DNA of 64,000 nt from Pseudomonadota bacterium (GTDB taxonomy: Bacteria; Pseudomonadota; Gammaproteobacteria; Competibacterales; Competibacteraceae): positions 26,988 through 90,987 of the forward strand of contig JAKLIY010000013.1 of assembly GCA_022709365.1 (NCBI GenBank), written 5' to 3'. Position 1 is the first letter of the stretch, and the number at the start of each line of letters is the position of its first letter. Shown in pieces: positions 1-11,162 of the stretch. The position numbers and the translations under genes were made by a program. The notes below the pieces were generated by a model, which was not told the DNA's origin, searched no databases, and saw only the letters and a program-made list of their open reading frames with translations.

Positions 1-38
1 AAGTGAATTTTGTATGACGCTGGCGTTAAAACCGCTGC

Positions 39-2781
<2,743 letters not shown>

Positions 2782-2785
<4 letters not shown>

Positions 2786-3111
2786 ATCGGTACTCCCGTG
2801 CTCTCCACGATCCAGTCCAGATAGGTCGCTGAACCGGCCTGAATCGGCAAAGCGATGATTTCCGGGACTTCGTAAGGATGCAGTTCACGGATACGCCCCT
2901 CCAGCAACGGGTAAACCGTGCTACGGGTTTTGATGATCAATAGCACTTCGGCGTCCCGCTGGATTCGCCCCTGCCAGCGATAGATCGAAGTCAACCCCGG
3001 CGCGATATTGACGCAGGCGGCCAGCCGCTCATCGACCACCGTTTCGGCGATACGCTCAGCAGTAGCGGGGTCCGGGCAGGTGCAATAGACCACCAGCGGT
3101 TGACTGTCCAT
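2782..3111 (-). CDS. cutA: Divalent-cation tolerance protein CutA1
   Basis: Small trimeric cytoplasmic protein of the CutA1 family, linked to divalent-metal tolerance; its exact biochemical role is unsettled. The 109-aa product shows the family pattern: CTCPDPATAERIAETVVDERLAACVNI at the N-terminus, IYRWQG in the middle, and HPYEVPEIIALPI near residue 83. It is the first gene of a two-gene unit with dsbD, as in many gammaproteobacteria, with an overlapping stop and start. It is divergent from groESL across a 244-nt gap. Confidence 0.95.
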
Positions 3112-3205
3112 GACAGATTCCTCTTCAGCAATGGAGACGGGAACGGGCTAACTACGGGAAGCGTAACGATAGACTCCCGGCCCGGCAATTTTCTTCACTG
3201 GGTCC

Positions 3206-3231
3206 CTTGAAAATTTCTCACCTTGCCCCAC
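3206..3231 (+). promoter_or_regulatory. Sigma-32-like heat-shock promoter of groESL
   Basis: CTTGAAA at 3206-3212, a 13-nt spacer, then CCCCAC at 3226-3231. This matches the sigma-32 consensus CTTGAAA-N(13-14)-CCCCAT except for the last base. It lies about 125 nt upstream of groES and upstream of the sigma-70 promoter and CIRCE element, pointing to two regulatory inputs. Confidence 0.65.
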
Positions 3232-3247
3232 TTCATATGTCAACCCC

Positions 3248-3275
3248 TTGACAGGGGGTTGTCGCTGACTATGAT
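3248..3275 (+). promoter_or_regulatory. Sigma-70 promoter of groESL
   Basis: TTGACA at 3248-3253 and TATGAT at 3270-3275 with a 16-nt spacer. The -10 hexamer abuts the CIRCE operator, so HrcA binding should block initiation from this promoter. Confidence 0.7.
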
Positions 3276-3301
3276 TAGCACTCACCAAGGTCGAGTGCTA
3301 A
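3275..3301 (+). promoter_or_regulatory. CIRCE operator (HrcA binding site)
   Basis: A perfect TTAGCACTC-N9-GAGTGCTAA inverted repeat, the established operator of the HrcA heat-shock repressor. It overlaps the end of the -10 box and lies 54 nt upstream of the groES start. hrcA itself is not in the window. Confidence 0.95.
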
Positions 3302-3355
3302 TCACCTTAGCGCCAACCTTAAGTCACCGAATTCAACCCATCAGGAGATGTATCA

Positions 3356-3646
3356 ATGAACATTCGTCCATTGCATGATCGCGTACTCATCAAGCGTGTT
3401 GAAGAAGAAACCAAGAGTCCGGGCGGCATCGTGCTGCCGGGCGCCGCCGCCGAGAAGCCGTCGCGCGGTACGGTCATGGCGATTGGGCGCGGTAAGTTGC
3501 TGGAGAATGGCGACGTGCGGCCCCTGGATGTCAAAGTCGGCGACCTGGTCCTGTTTGGCAAGTACTCGGGTAGTGAAGTGAAGGTGGACGGCGAAGATCT
3601 GGTCGTCATGCGCGAAGACGAGATCATGGCGATCATCGAGAAGTAA
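3356..3646 (+). CDS. groES: Co-chaperonin GroES
   Basis: The 10-kDa heptameric lid of the GroEL folding chamber. The 96-aa product starts [13 protein letters not shown], has the mobile-loop region [16 protein letters not shown], and ends with the conserved [12 protein letters not shown] strong AGGAG lies 8 nt before the ATG. It is the first gene of the groESL operon, 61 nt upstream of groEL, under the combined sigma-32-like / sigma-70 / CIRCE control region. Confidence 0.98.
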   Translation: MNIRPLHDRVLIKRVEEETKSPGGIVLPGAAAEKPSRGTVMAIGRGKLLENGDVRPLDVKVGDLVLFGKYSGSEVKVDGEDLVVMREDEIMAIIEK

Positions 3647-3683
3647 GCGTCCCCCTACTCCAAATTTCCCTACCCCCACATAA

Positions 3684-5369
<1,686 letters not shown>

Positions 5370-5403
5370 ACGTCCCCGGCGTTTCAAAGCCTGAGATTGC
5401 AAG

Positions 5404-5427
5404 ACCCCGCTTCGGCGGGGTTTTTTT
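5404..5427 (+). terminator. Rho-independent terminator of groESL
   Basis: ACCCCGC, loop TTCG, GCGGGGT, followed by a run of T. The stem is perfect and the tetraloop is the stable UUCG. It lies 34 nt after the groEL stop. Confidence 0.93.
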
Positions 5428-5477
5428 ATGGTCGCCTGGATTTGGAGCCTCGCATATGCCAGAGGGGAACCACGGGT

Positions 5478-6143
5478 ATGCTACGATTAAAGTCCCGCTA
5501 TGGGGGTTCGGGCGAGGAGCCGGTTTTGCAGTTACGCCGCTTTTTGATTTTTCTCATCGCTGGTTGGTCCGGCTTTTTCGTGATGGCCATCGAAATGTTG
5601 AGCGGGAGGATTCTCGCGCCGAATTTCGGCAACAGCATTCATGTCTGGGGCGCGGTCATCACGATTTTCATGCTGGCGCTGTCGATCGGCTATTTGCTGG
5701 GCGGCCGGCTATCGGTCAATCAGCCTAGCTTGCGCCGTTTGGCAATCATCCTGATGGTCGGCGCTGTGACCACGCTGCCTGTGATCGTACTGGGCGATGC
5801 GGCGCTCGACTGGATTTTCGAGAGGGTTCACGATCCCCGTTATGGTTCCCTGCTGTCAGCGACCCTGCTGTTTTTCATCCCCACTGCGGTGTCGGGCATG
5901 GTGTCTCCCTATGCCGTGCGTTTGCTGGTCGCTGAATCCCGCCTGAGCGGTCATTTCGCCGGACAGCTCTATTTTGTTTCCACCTTTGGCAGCGCCGCAG
6001 GAACCCTGCTGACGTCGTTCTATCTGGTTCTTTATTTCGAAATCCATCAGATTATTGCCGGATTGATAGGTGTTTCGCTGACTTTAGGACCGCTCGCCTT
6101 GTTCCTTGGACCTTCTACTGATGACTCAGCGTACAAAAATTAA
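5478..6143 (+). CDS. Multi-span membrane protein of spermidine-synthase-associated family
   Basis: A hydrophobic 221-aa protein with about six membrane helices, resembling the membrane half of fused 'spermidine synthase-like' proteins: an AGWSGFFVMAIEMLSGRILAP-like opening with the conserved E-x-L-x-x-R-x-L-A-P, then GYLLGG, and a final STFGSAAGTLLTSFY segment. The ATG at 5478 has GAGGGG upstream; an upstream frame extension overlaps the groEL terminator and is rejected. The next gene starts 23 nt before this one ends, so the two act as a pair. Substrate is unknown. In many bacteria the membrane part and the methyltransferase-fold part are one polypeptide; here they are separate. Confidence 0.75.
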   Translation: MLRLKSRYGGSGEEPVLQLRRFLIFLIAGWSGFFVMAIEMLSGRILAPNFGNSIHVWGAVITIFMLALSIGYLLGGRLSVNQPSLRRLAIILMVGAVTTLPVIVLGDAALDWIFERVHDPRYGSLLSATLLFFIPTAVSGMVSPYAVRLLVAESRLSGHFAGQLYFVSTFGSAAGTLLTSFYLVLYFEIHQIIAGLIGVSLTLGPLALFLGPSTDDSAYKN

Positions 6144-7017
6144 AATATTGACTCTCCTTGCTTCTATCATGACTCCATCCTTAACAGTCGCTCAGGTCAT
6201 TCACCACGAAAAATCGCTTTATCGCAATATCCTCGTCTATGAAGAGGATGGACAACGCTGTCTGAGCTTTTCCCGCAAGAACGAAACCGCTCGGCAAACC
6301 TGCCAATTGTTGAGTAATCCAAATGAGTTTGTATTCAGCTATACCCGGATGATGATGGGCGCGCTGTATCTGAATCCCAATCCCCGAAAAATCCTGATTA
6401 TTGGCCTGGGAGGCGGTATTCTGCCGACGGCGCTAGCTAAACTGTTTCCTGAAACGGTGATCGATGTCGTTGAAATCGACCCGGCGGTGGTGAAAGTTGC
6501 CCAGCAATTCTTTGGCTTTCATCCTGGCCAGAATATCCATATTTTCGAGGAAGATGGGCGGGTTTTTATCAAACGCGCCGGCCAAACAGATCAACGCTAT
6601 GATCTGATCATGCTGGACGCCTTTGATCATGAATATATTCCTGAACATTTGTTGACCCGGGAATTTCTGCTGGAAGTTAAAAAGCTGTTGACGACGGATG
6701 GCGTATTAGCGGCGAATACCTTCTCCAGCAGTCGCCTTTATGACCATGAATCGGTCACTTATGTTGCGGTATTTGGCGACTTTTACAATCTGCGGGTCAA
6801 GCTTAAAAATCGCGTCATCTTGAAAAAGATGGATGGACTTCTGACGATGGACGCGATTCAGCGCCATGCCGATCAGCTTGAAGAAAAACTGACACCCTTC
6901 GGTTTTGGCCGCGAATGGCTCCTTCCGCTCTTTTCAACCGAGCGCGACTGGGATCCGGATGCACGAATTCTGACTGATCAGTATTCGCCGTCGAATTTAT
7001 TGAATTCGCTGTTTTAG
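6121..7017 (+). CDS. Spermidine synthase-like protein with N-terminal signal
   Basis: A 298-aa protein of the SpeE/class-I methyltransferase fold. It has the nucleotide-binding GLGGGILP loop, VVEIDPAVV with the acidic residue after beta-2, and the LIMLDAFDH segment. The first 25 residues look like a signal peptide (KILTLLASIMTPSLTVAQ), which would place the catalytic-fold domain outside the cytoplasm; that is unusual and may instead be a membrane anchor. The start at 6121 overlaps the preceding membrane gene. An aminopropyltransferase function is not assured because many such proteins have other or unknown substrates. Gene composition is slightly more AT-rich than its neighbours. Confidence 0.72.
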   Translation: MTQRTKIKILTLLASIMTPSLTVAQVIHHEKSLYRNILVYEEDGQRCLSFSRKNETARQTCQLLSNPNEFVFSYTRMMMGALYLNPNPRKILIIGLGGGILPTALAKLFPETVIDVVEIDPAVVKVAQQFFGFHPGQNIHIFEEDGRVFIKRAGQTDQRYDLIMLDAFDHEYIPEHLLTREFLLEVKKLLTTDGVLAANTFSSSRLYDHESVTYVAVFGDFYNLRVKLKNRVILKKMDGLLTMDAIQRHADQLEEKLTPFGFGREWLLPLFSTERDWDPDARILTDQYSPSNLLNSLF

Positions 7018-7102
7018 CCGGGCACCGGATGAAGAGCGCTTGTTGCTCGCCGCTCCTGACCCATCAGGAGCAGTCCATTGATCAGAAAGCCCGCGAGAAA
7101 CC

Positions 7103-7127
7103 CTCATGTAAATTTTCCCGTGATCGC
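7103..7127. repeat. Dispersed 25-bp repeat, copy 1
   Basis: The 25-mer CTCATGTAAATTTTCCCGTG plus ATCGC. The same sequence with two changes is at 63471-63495, upstream of a decayed IS630-type transposase. It may be a remnant of a transposon end. The surrounding 7018-7330 gap holds no convincing gene. Confidence 0.5.
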
Positions 7128-7179
7128 GAGGGTAGCAACGCAGGGCTGATCGTCTACTTCATTCAGGTCCTTCATCAAG

Positions 7180-7264
7180 GTCTGAATCACGGATTCAGTA
7201 GCTTACAGAATAATACGGAACAATCCGTGCCATCCGATCATCTATGCTAATCCGTGATTCAGAC
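7180..7264. repeat. 16-bp inverted repeat in the convergent gap
   Basis: GTCTGAATCACGGATT at 7180-7195 and its exact reverse complement at 7249-7264, separated by 53 nt. The left arm is part of a smaller palindrome, CTGAATC-ACG-GATTCAG (7182-7198). It lies between two convergent genes and has no T-run. It could be a transcript-stabilising structure or a miniature mobile-element remnant. Confidence 0.6.
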
Positions 7265-7330
7265 TAGGTAGTGTTGCGCGCGCCCCCTGATTTTAGTCAC
7301 AGGAAAATCCACAGGAGACGTTTTTTCGGG

Positions 7331-8965
7331 CTACATATTGGGATAATTCGGCCCACCGCCGCCCTGGGGCGTGACCCAGTTAATGTTCTGGGTCGGATCC
7401 TTGATATCGCAGGTTTTGCAATGGACGCAGTTCTGGGCGTTGATTTGCAGGCGCGGGTTATTGCCGTCGTTATCCCGGACGATCTCATAGACCCCCGCCG
7501 GGCAATAACGCTGCTCTGGCGCATCGTACAGTGCCAGATTGACCCGGATCGGCACGGTCGGGTCTTTCAGCGTCAGATGACAGGGCTGATCCTCTTCATG
7601 GTTGGTGTTGGAAATGAACACCGAGGACAGCCGGTCAAAACTGATTTTGCCATCCGGCTTGGGATACTCGATCTTCGGACACTCGCTGGCCTTTTTCAGC
7701 TTGGCGTGATCCGGATGATGATGGAGCGTCCACGGCGCTTTGCCCCGGAATAAATAAGTATCGACGGCGGAGTAAGCAATCGCCGCCCACAGCCCCCAGC
7801 GGAACGACGGCTTGATATTGCGCACCGCATGGAGTTCCTCCCACAGCCAGCTTTGCCGCAACTGTTCGGGATATGCCGTGATCTCGTCGGCGCTGCGCCC
7901 GGCGGTGACTGCGGCGAATACGGCGTCGGCGGCCACCATGCCGGATTTCATCGCCGTGTGCGTACCCTTGATCTTGGGCGCGTTGAGGAAGCCCGCCGTA
8001 TCGCCGATCAGCAGGCCGCCGGGGAAGGTCAGCTTGGGAATCGACTGGATGCCGCCCGCTGAAATGGCGCGAGCGCCGTAGGCAATGCGCCGGCCCCCCT
8101 CAAAGGTCGGGCGAATGTCGGGATGCGTCTTGAACCGCTGGAATTCCTCGAACGGCGACAGATGCGGGTTTTCATAGCCCAGACCAACCACGAAACCGAC
8201 GGATACCTGATTGTTTTCCAGGTGATAGAGGAAGGAGCCGCCATAGGTGCTGGCGTCCAGCGGCCAGCCGACGGTGTGAACGATCTTGCCCAGTTGATGC
8301 TGAGCTGGATCGACCTCCCACAACTCCTTGATGCCGATGCCGTAGGTCTGCGGGTCGACGCCCTCGCGCAGCTTGAAGCGGTCAAACAGGGTCTTGGTGA
8401 GCGAGCCTCGACAGCCTTCGGCGAACAGCGTATAGCGGGCGCGCAGTTCCATGCCCGGCGCAAACTGCTCAGTCGGTTCGCCGTCGCGACCTACGCCCAT
8501 GTCGCCGGTAGCGACGCCGACCACTGCGCCATCGTCGTTGTACAGCACTTCGGCGGCGGCGAAACCGGGGTAAATCTCCACGCCCAGTTCTTCAGCCTGC
8601 GTCGCCAGCCAACGGCACAGATTACCCAGACTGATGATGTAATTGCCGTGATTGTGCATCTGCGGCGGGGTAGGCAGTTTGTAGGAAGTTTCGCGGGTCA
8701 GCAATAGAAAACGATCTTCCTGAGCCGACGTGTTCAGCGGTGCGCCGCGCTCCTTCCAGTCGGGAATCAATTCATTGAGGGCGCGGGTTTCCACCACCGC
8801 CCCGGACAGGATATGCGCACCGACTTCAGAGCCTTTTTCAATGACGCAGACGCTAACTTCCTGATCCTTCTTCGCCGCTTCCTGTTTCAGGTGAATGGCC
8901 GCCGACAGGCCGGATGGGCCAGCGCCGACGATCACGACATCATATTCCATACTTTCGCGTTCCAC
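7331..8965 (-). CDS. Electron-transfer flavoprotein:ubiquinone oxidoreductase
   Basis: Membrane-associated flavoprotein that passes electrons from electron-transfer flavoprotein to the quinone pool, linking fatty- and amino-acid oxidation to respiration. The 544-aa product has the FAD dinucleotide fold VVIVGAGPSGLSAA near the N-terminus, a GFLNAPKIKGTHTAMKSG segment in the middle, and a C-terminal 4Fe-4S ferredoxin-like motif (CPAGVYE, then NCVHCKTCDIKDP). Length matches the family. A GTG at 8965 is preceded by AAGGAG at 7 nt, which decides the start over the ATG 15 nt inside. It is convergent with the spermidine synthase-like gene. Confidence 0.95.
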   Translation of the reverse strand: MERESMEYDVVIVGAGPSGLSAAIHLKQEAAKKDQEVSVCVIEKGSEVGAHILSGAVVETRALNELIPDWKERGAPLNTSAQEDRFLLLTRETSYKLPTPPQMHNHGNYIISLGNLCRWLATQAEELGVEIYPGFAAAEVLYNDDGAVVGVATGDMGVGRDGEPTEQFAPGMELRARYTLFAEGCRGSLTKTLFDRFKLREGVDPQTYGIGIKELWEVDPAQHQLGKIVHTVGWPLDASTYGGSFLYHLENNQVSVGFVVGLGYENPHLSPFEEFQRFKTHPDIRPTFEGGRRIAYGARAISAGGIQSIPKLTFPGGLLIGDTAGFLNAPKIKGTHTAMKSGMVAADAVFAAVTAGRSADEITAYPEQLRQSWLWEELHAVRNIKPSFRWGLWAAIAYSAVDTYLFRGKAPWTLHHHPDHAKLKKASECPKIEYPKPDGKISFDRLSSVFISNTNHEEDQPCHLTLKDPTVPIRVNLALYDAPEQRYCPAGVYEIVRDNDGNNPRLQINAQNCVHCKTCDIKDPTQNINWVTPQGGGGPNYPNM

Positions 8966-9306
8966 TGGTCACTCCTTCATCTTGGTTTTTTACGGGTTGG
9001 AGTCGGCGGGAAATTCTCAGTCTGCGCATGGAATTCCCGCGGTTTTGCGGATTGTAGCAAGCTGCCACCCTGAATGATTGCTCTTTAGCGCCGGGGTCCG
9101 TGGCGTTTCATCAGGGAATCTGTGGCTTCTGCGTCAAAGCCACTTCAAACCGATAATGGCGATCCCCCCACAGGGGGTACCCGATAGTGGGAGCCGCATT
9201 AGCGACCCCGTTTAACCGCTTTGAGCGGCTCATGAACGAACCTCCCGGCTTTGCCAGGGGATGGTTACTAAAATGTGGCGTCACCTATTGAGTCAATTAA
9301 GCAGTA
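8966..9306. other. Intergenic stretch left of the integrated element
   Basis: No gene is seen. Two small hairpins are visible: CCCCC-ACA-GGGGG at 9165-9177 and CCGCT-TTG-AGCGG at 9216-9228. Before integration this sequence would have lain directly downstream of mnmE. Confidence 0.6.
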
Positions 9307-9343
9307 TTGGACTCGACTGGAATCGACTTTATTTTCCGATACA
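9307..9343. repeat. Left attachment site (attL), 37-bp direct repeat
   Basis: Identical over 37 nt to 26541-26577; it begins TTGGACTCGACTGGAATCGA and ends CCGATACA. It contains a second copy of the mnmE 3' end (CIGK-stop on the minus strand), as expected for site-specific integration into a gene end. The bases on either side differ between the two copies. Confidence 0.93.
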
Positions 9344-9402
9344 GAATATTAAATTCAACATTAAATTATTTTTAATCAATTAGTTATAAATTTTTATTTT
9401 TT

Positions 9403-9424
9403 TATGGACTCATATTTGGACTTA
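9403..9424. promoter_or_regulatory. Putative left integrase arm-type sites
   Basis: TATGGACTCA at 9403-9412 and TTTGGACTTA at 9415-9424. They match the WTGGACT-type repeats found four times next to the integrase gene at the other end (26389-26485). They lie in an AT-rich stretch about 60 nt inside attL, the usual place for arm-binding sites. Confidence 0.5.
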
Positions 9425-9536
9425 AAAACCGCAGGTGACCTCCCGATATGAAATTTTTATACCACCATCATCATAATGATAGTTTTTGACTAACATGATA
9501 AAATATCTCCAAATTAGTCGCTGGAGAATAGAGGAT

Positions 9537-9926
9537 ATGGCCCGCAAAGCTGCTGCTGCAAAAACTGAATTTACAGATTCTCAACAGTCTTCTGATACCA
9601 AACCTTGGCAATTCAAACCCGGACAGTCTGGCAATCCGGCAGGTCGGCCCACCGGGGCGCGTAACAAATTATCGGAGTCGTTCATTGTGGGTTTGGCTGA
9701 TCACTTTGCAGAACACGGCCAAGAGGCGCTGAACCGCTGTCTCGAAGAAAACCCAACCGGGTATCTGACTATCATCTCGCGGATCGTGCCGCGCCAGGTT
9801 GAGGCTGCCGTCGAAGTCACGGATCGGATCACTGTTCATGAGTTGTCCGCCGATCAGCGGGAACGGATCGCGCAAAGCTGGTTGCTCAGTCATCAGCAGA
9901 ACGACTTACCTGCAATTGAACCATAA
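9537..9926 (+). CDS. DUF5681-like protein
   Basis: A 129-aa basic protein with the motif FKPGQSGNPAGRPTGARNK near residue 30, characteristic of the DUF5681 family often found in phage and mobile-element contexts. Function is not known. The ATG at 9537 (MARKAAAAK) is preferred; the frame extends upstream to ATG 9495 and TTG 9486 without a better ribosome-binding site. It is one of two plus-strand genes in the element, next to attL. Confidence 0.65.
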   Translation: MARKAAAAKTEFTDSQQSSDTKPWQFKPGQSGNPAGRPTGARNKLSESFIVGLADHFAEHGQEALNRCLEENPTGYLTIISRIVPRQVEAAVEVTDRITVHELSADQRERIAQSWLLSHQQNDLPAIEP

Positions 9927-10282
9927 AGCAGAAGACTAACAACTCCACAGACGAAGAATGTTTGTTAGCCACATGGACAGGAAGACTGCTGAATGATCTG
10001 TTTGTCTGGCTGGACGACTAAGTGGACGCACCATCGCATCAACAGAGGAGGAGCAAACAGCGACCCCCGGCACCCCCAAGTTCCGCGACTTTGGTAGGTA
10101 CCCTCTTTGTCCTCGCTCCAGTTTCTGAGCCAATCCGGCCTATAGTGCTTCTGCGGTAATCCCATCAGTACACTTGACCAACTCACGGTTTTTGGCAGCC
10201 GCTCAACCAATTTTGCTTTCCAAGACTTCTGCATTATCGTAGCAACATTGCTATCTTTGGGATCACTCCACTGGAGGTTGTC
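9927..10282. other. Gap between small element genes
   Basis: No gene is accepted here. A minus-strand frame covers it (tail of a 235-codon frame that runs antisense to 10283-10675), and part of that tail has protein-like composition (KSWKAKLVERLPKTVSW). It has no good start and may be a relic. Confidence 0.4.
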
Positions 10283-10675
10283 ATGTTGCGTCAAGAATGG
10301 AAATTCGACTATACCGCCAGTAAGTTGGCGGAAGCCGCTCACACCAAGCGGCAATTTCATCAAGAGCGGTTTGATTGGTGGAAAGACAAGAAAGATCAGG
10401 TGATTGCGCAGATTCGGGCCGAGGGATTGGAGATTGATGAAAAGATCGCCTTGGAATACGTTTCGCCCAAAAGCCGAGACTGGGAACGCGGCTCGCAAGT
10501 CACCGTGCGGGATGATTTGAGGAAAAATCTGGACGAGTGCCTGAAAAAACTGGCCTACCATACGGGGCTGATCAGTGACTATCACGGTTGGCATCAGGTG
10601 TTGAGCGCCAATCCCGAAGTCCGATTGAGTCTGGATCATGAAGATTGGTTGTTTTTCTTTGGGCAAGCGCAATAA
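10283..10675 (+). CDS. Hypothetical protein, element cargo
   Basis: A 130-aa soluble, charged protein, not recognised. It is rich in Trp, Lys and Asp/Glu, probably mostly alpha-helical, and opens MLRQEWKFDYTASKLAEAA with a later KKDQVIAQIRAEGLEID helix. GGAGG lies 6 nt before the ATG. A long hairpin with a T-run follows at 10696-10757. An antisense frame of 235 codons overlaps it but has poorer composition and no ribosome-binding site. Its position between element debris says little about its role. Confidence 0.65.
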   Translation: MLRQEWKFDYTASKLAEAAHTKRQFHQERFDWWKDKKDQVIAQIRAEGLEIDEKIALEYVSPKSRDWERGSQVTVRDDLRKNLDECLKKLAYHTGLISDYHGWHQVLSANPEVRLSLDHEDWLFFFGQAQ

Positions 10676-10695
10676 GCGTTTACCGCATAAAAAAC

Positions 10696-10757
10696 GGTCG
10701 CCTGCGCGCTACAATCCAAGAGGGCTTCGGCTCCGCGTGCATCAGCGACCTTTTTTT
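10696..10757 (+). terminator. Probable terminator after the 130-aa gene
   Basis: GGTCGC at 10696-10701 pairs with GCGACC at 10745-10750, with further GC-rich pairing inside (TGCGCG and CGCGTGCA), followed by seven T. The loop region is long, so efficiency is uncertain. Confidence 0.5.
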
Positions 10758-10880
10758 GATTTCTGAGAATCTCCCCCGGCGAACAAGGCGCGTGACCTTT
10801 CAGCTCGCTATTCCCCTACTCCTCGGGTTATCCAGGCTATCCATAGGCGGTCCTCCGCACGGGGGCACTTCTACGCAGAT

Positions 10881-11075
10881 TTACGCTGCTGCTCTGCATT
10901 GTTCCTGAATGAGTTGAAATGCGCGGATTTTCAAATCCATGCCATTCCCCAACAGCGCATAAGCCAAGCGGGAACCGTCGCTGATGTCTTGATGGTGGTC
11001 GCAGTATTCGGTAATGGCATTTAACGCCCCCCAAGAGGCAGAAGGTGCTGCCAGCGACTGATCGCCCATTTTCAT
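10881..11075 (-). pseudogene. C-terminal remnant of a DUF932-type gene
   Basis: A 64-codon frame whose sequence (SASWGALNAITEYCDHH, then RLAYALLGNGMDLKIRAF) resembles the C-terminal end of DUF932 phage/plasmid-like proteins, which are normally about 300-400 aa. The N-terminal part is missing and is replaced upstream by AT-rich DNA. An ATG opens the frame, but no ribosome-binding site is evident. I read it as a truncated relic of an earlier element gene; a recent small gene is possible but less likely. Confidence 0.5.
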
Positions 11076-11162
11076 ATTTTTACTGGAATTGCGAAAAATA
11101 TGTTATTGTTATAATTAACTTTTATAAGAATTTTTTGCATATCTCTCCATTTTGCAAGCAAG

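Noticed and set aside
9307..9343. tRNA-gene integration site
   Set aside because: The repeat does not fold as a tRNA 3' end and instead matches the last codons of mnmE.
9965..10672. A 235-codon minus-strand frame
   Set aside because: Two-thirds of it is antisense to the better-supported 130-aa gene, which has a strong ribosome-binding site and terminator. Only its tail looks protein-like.
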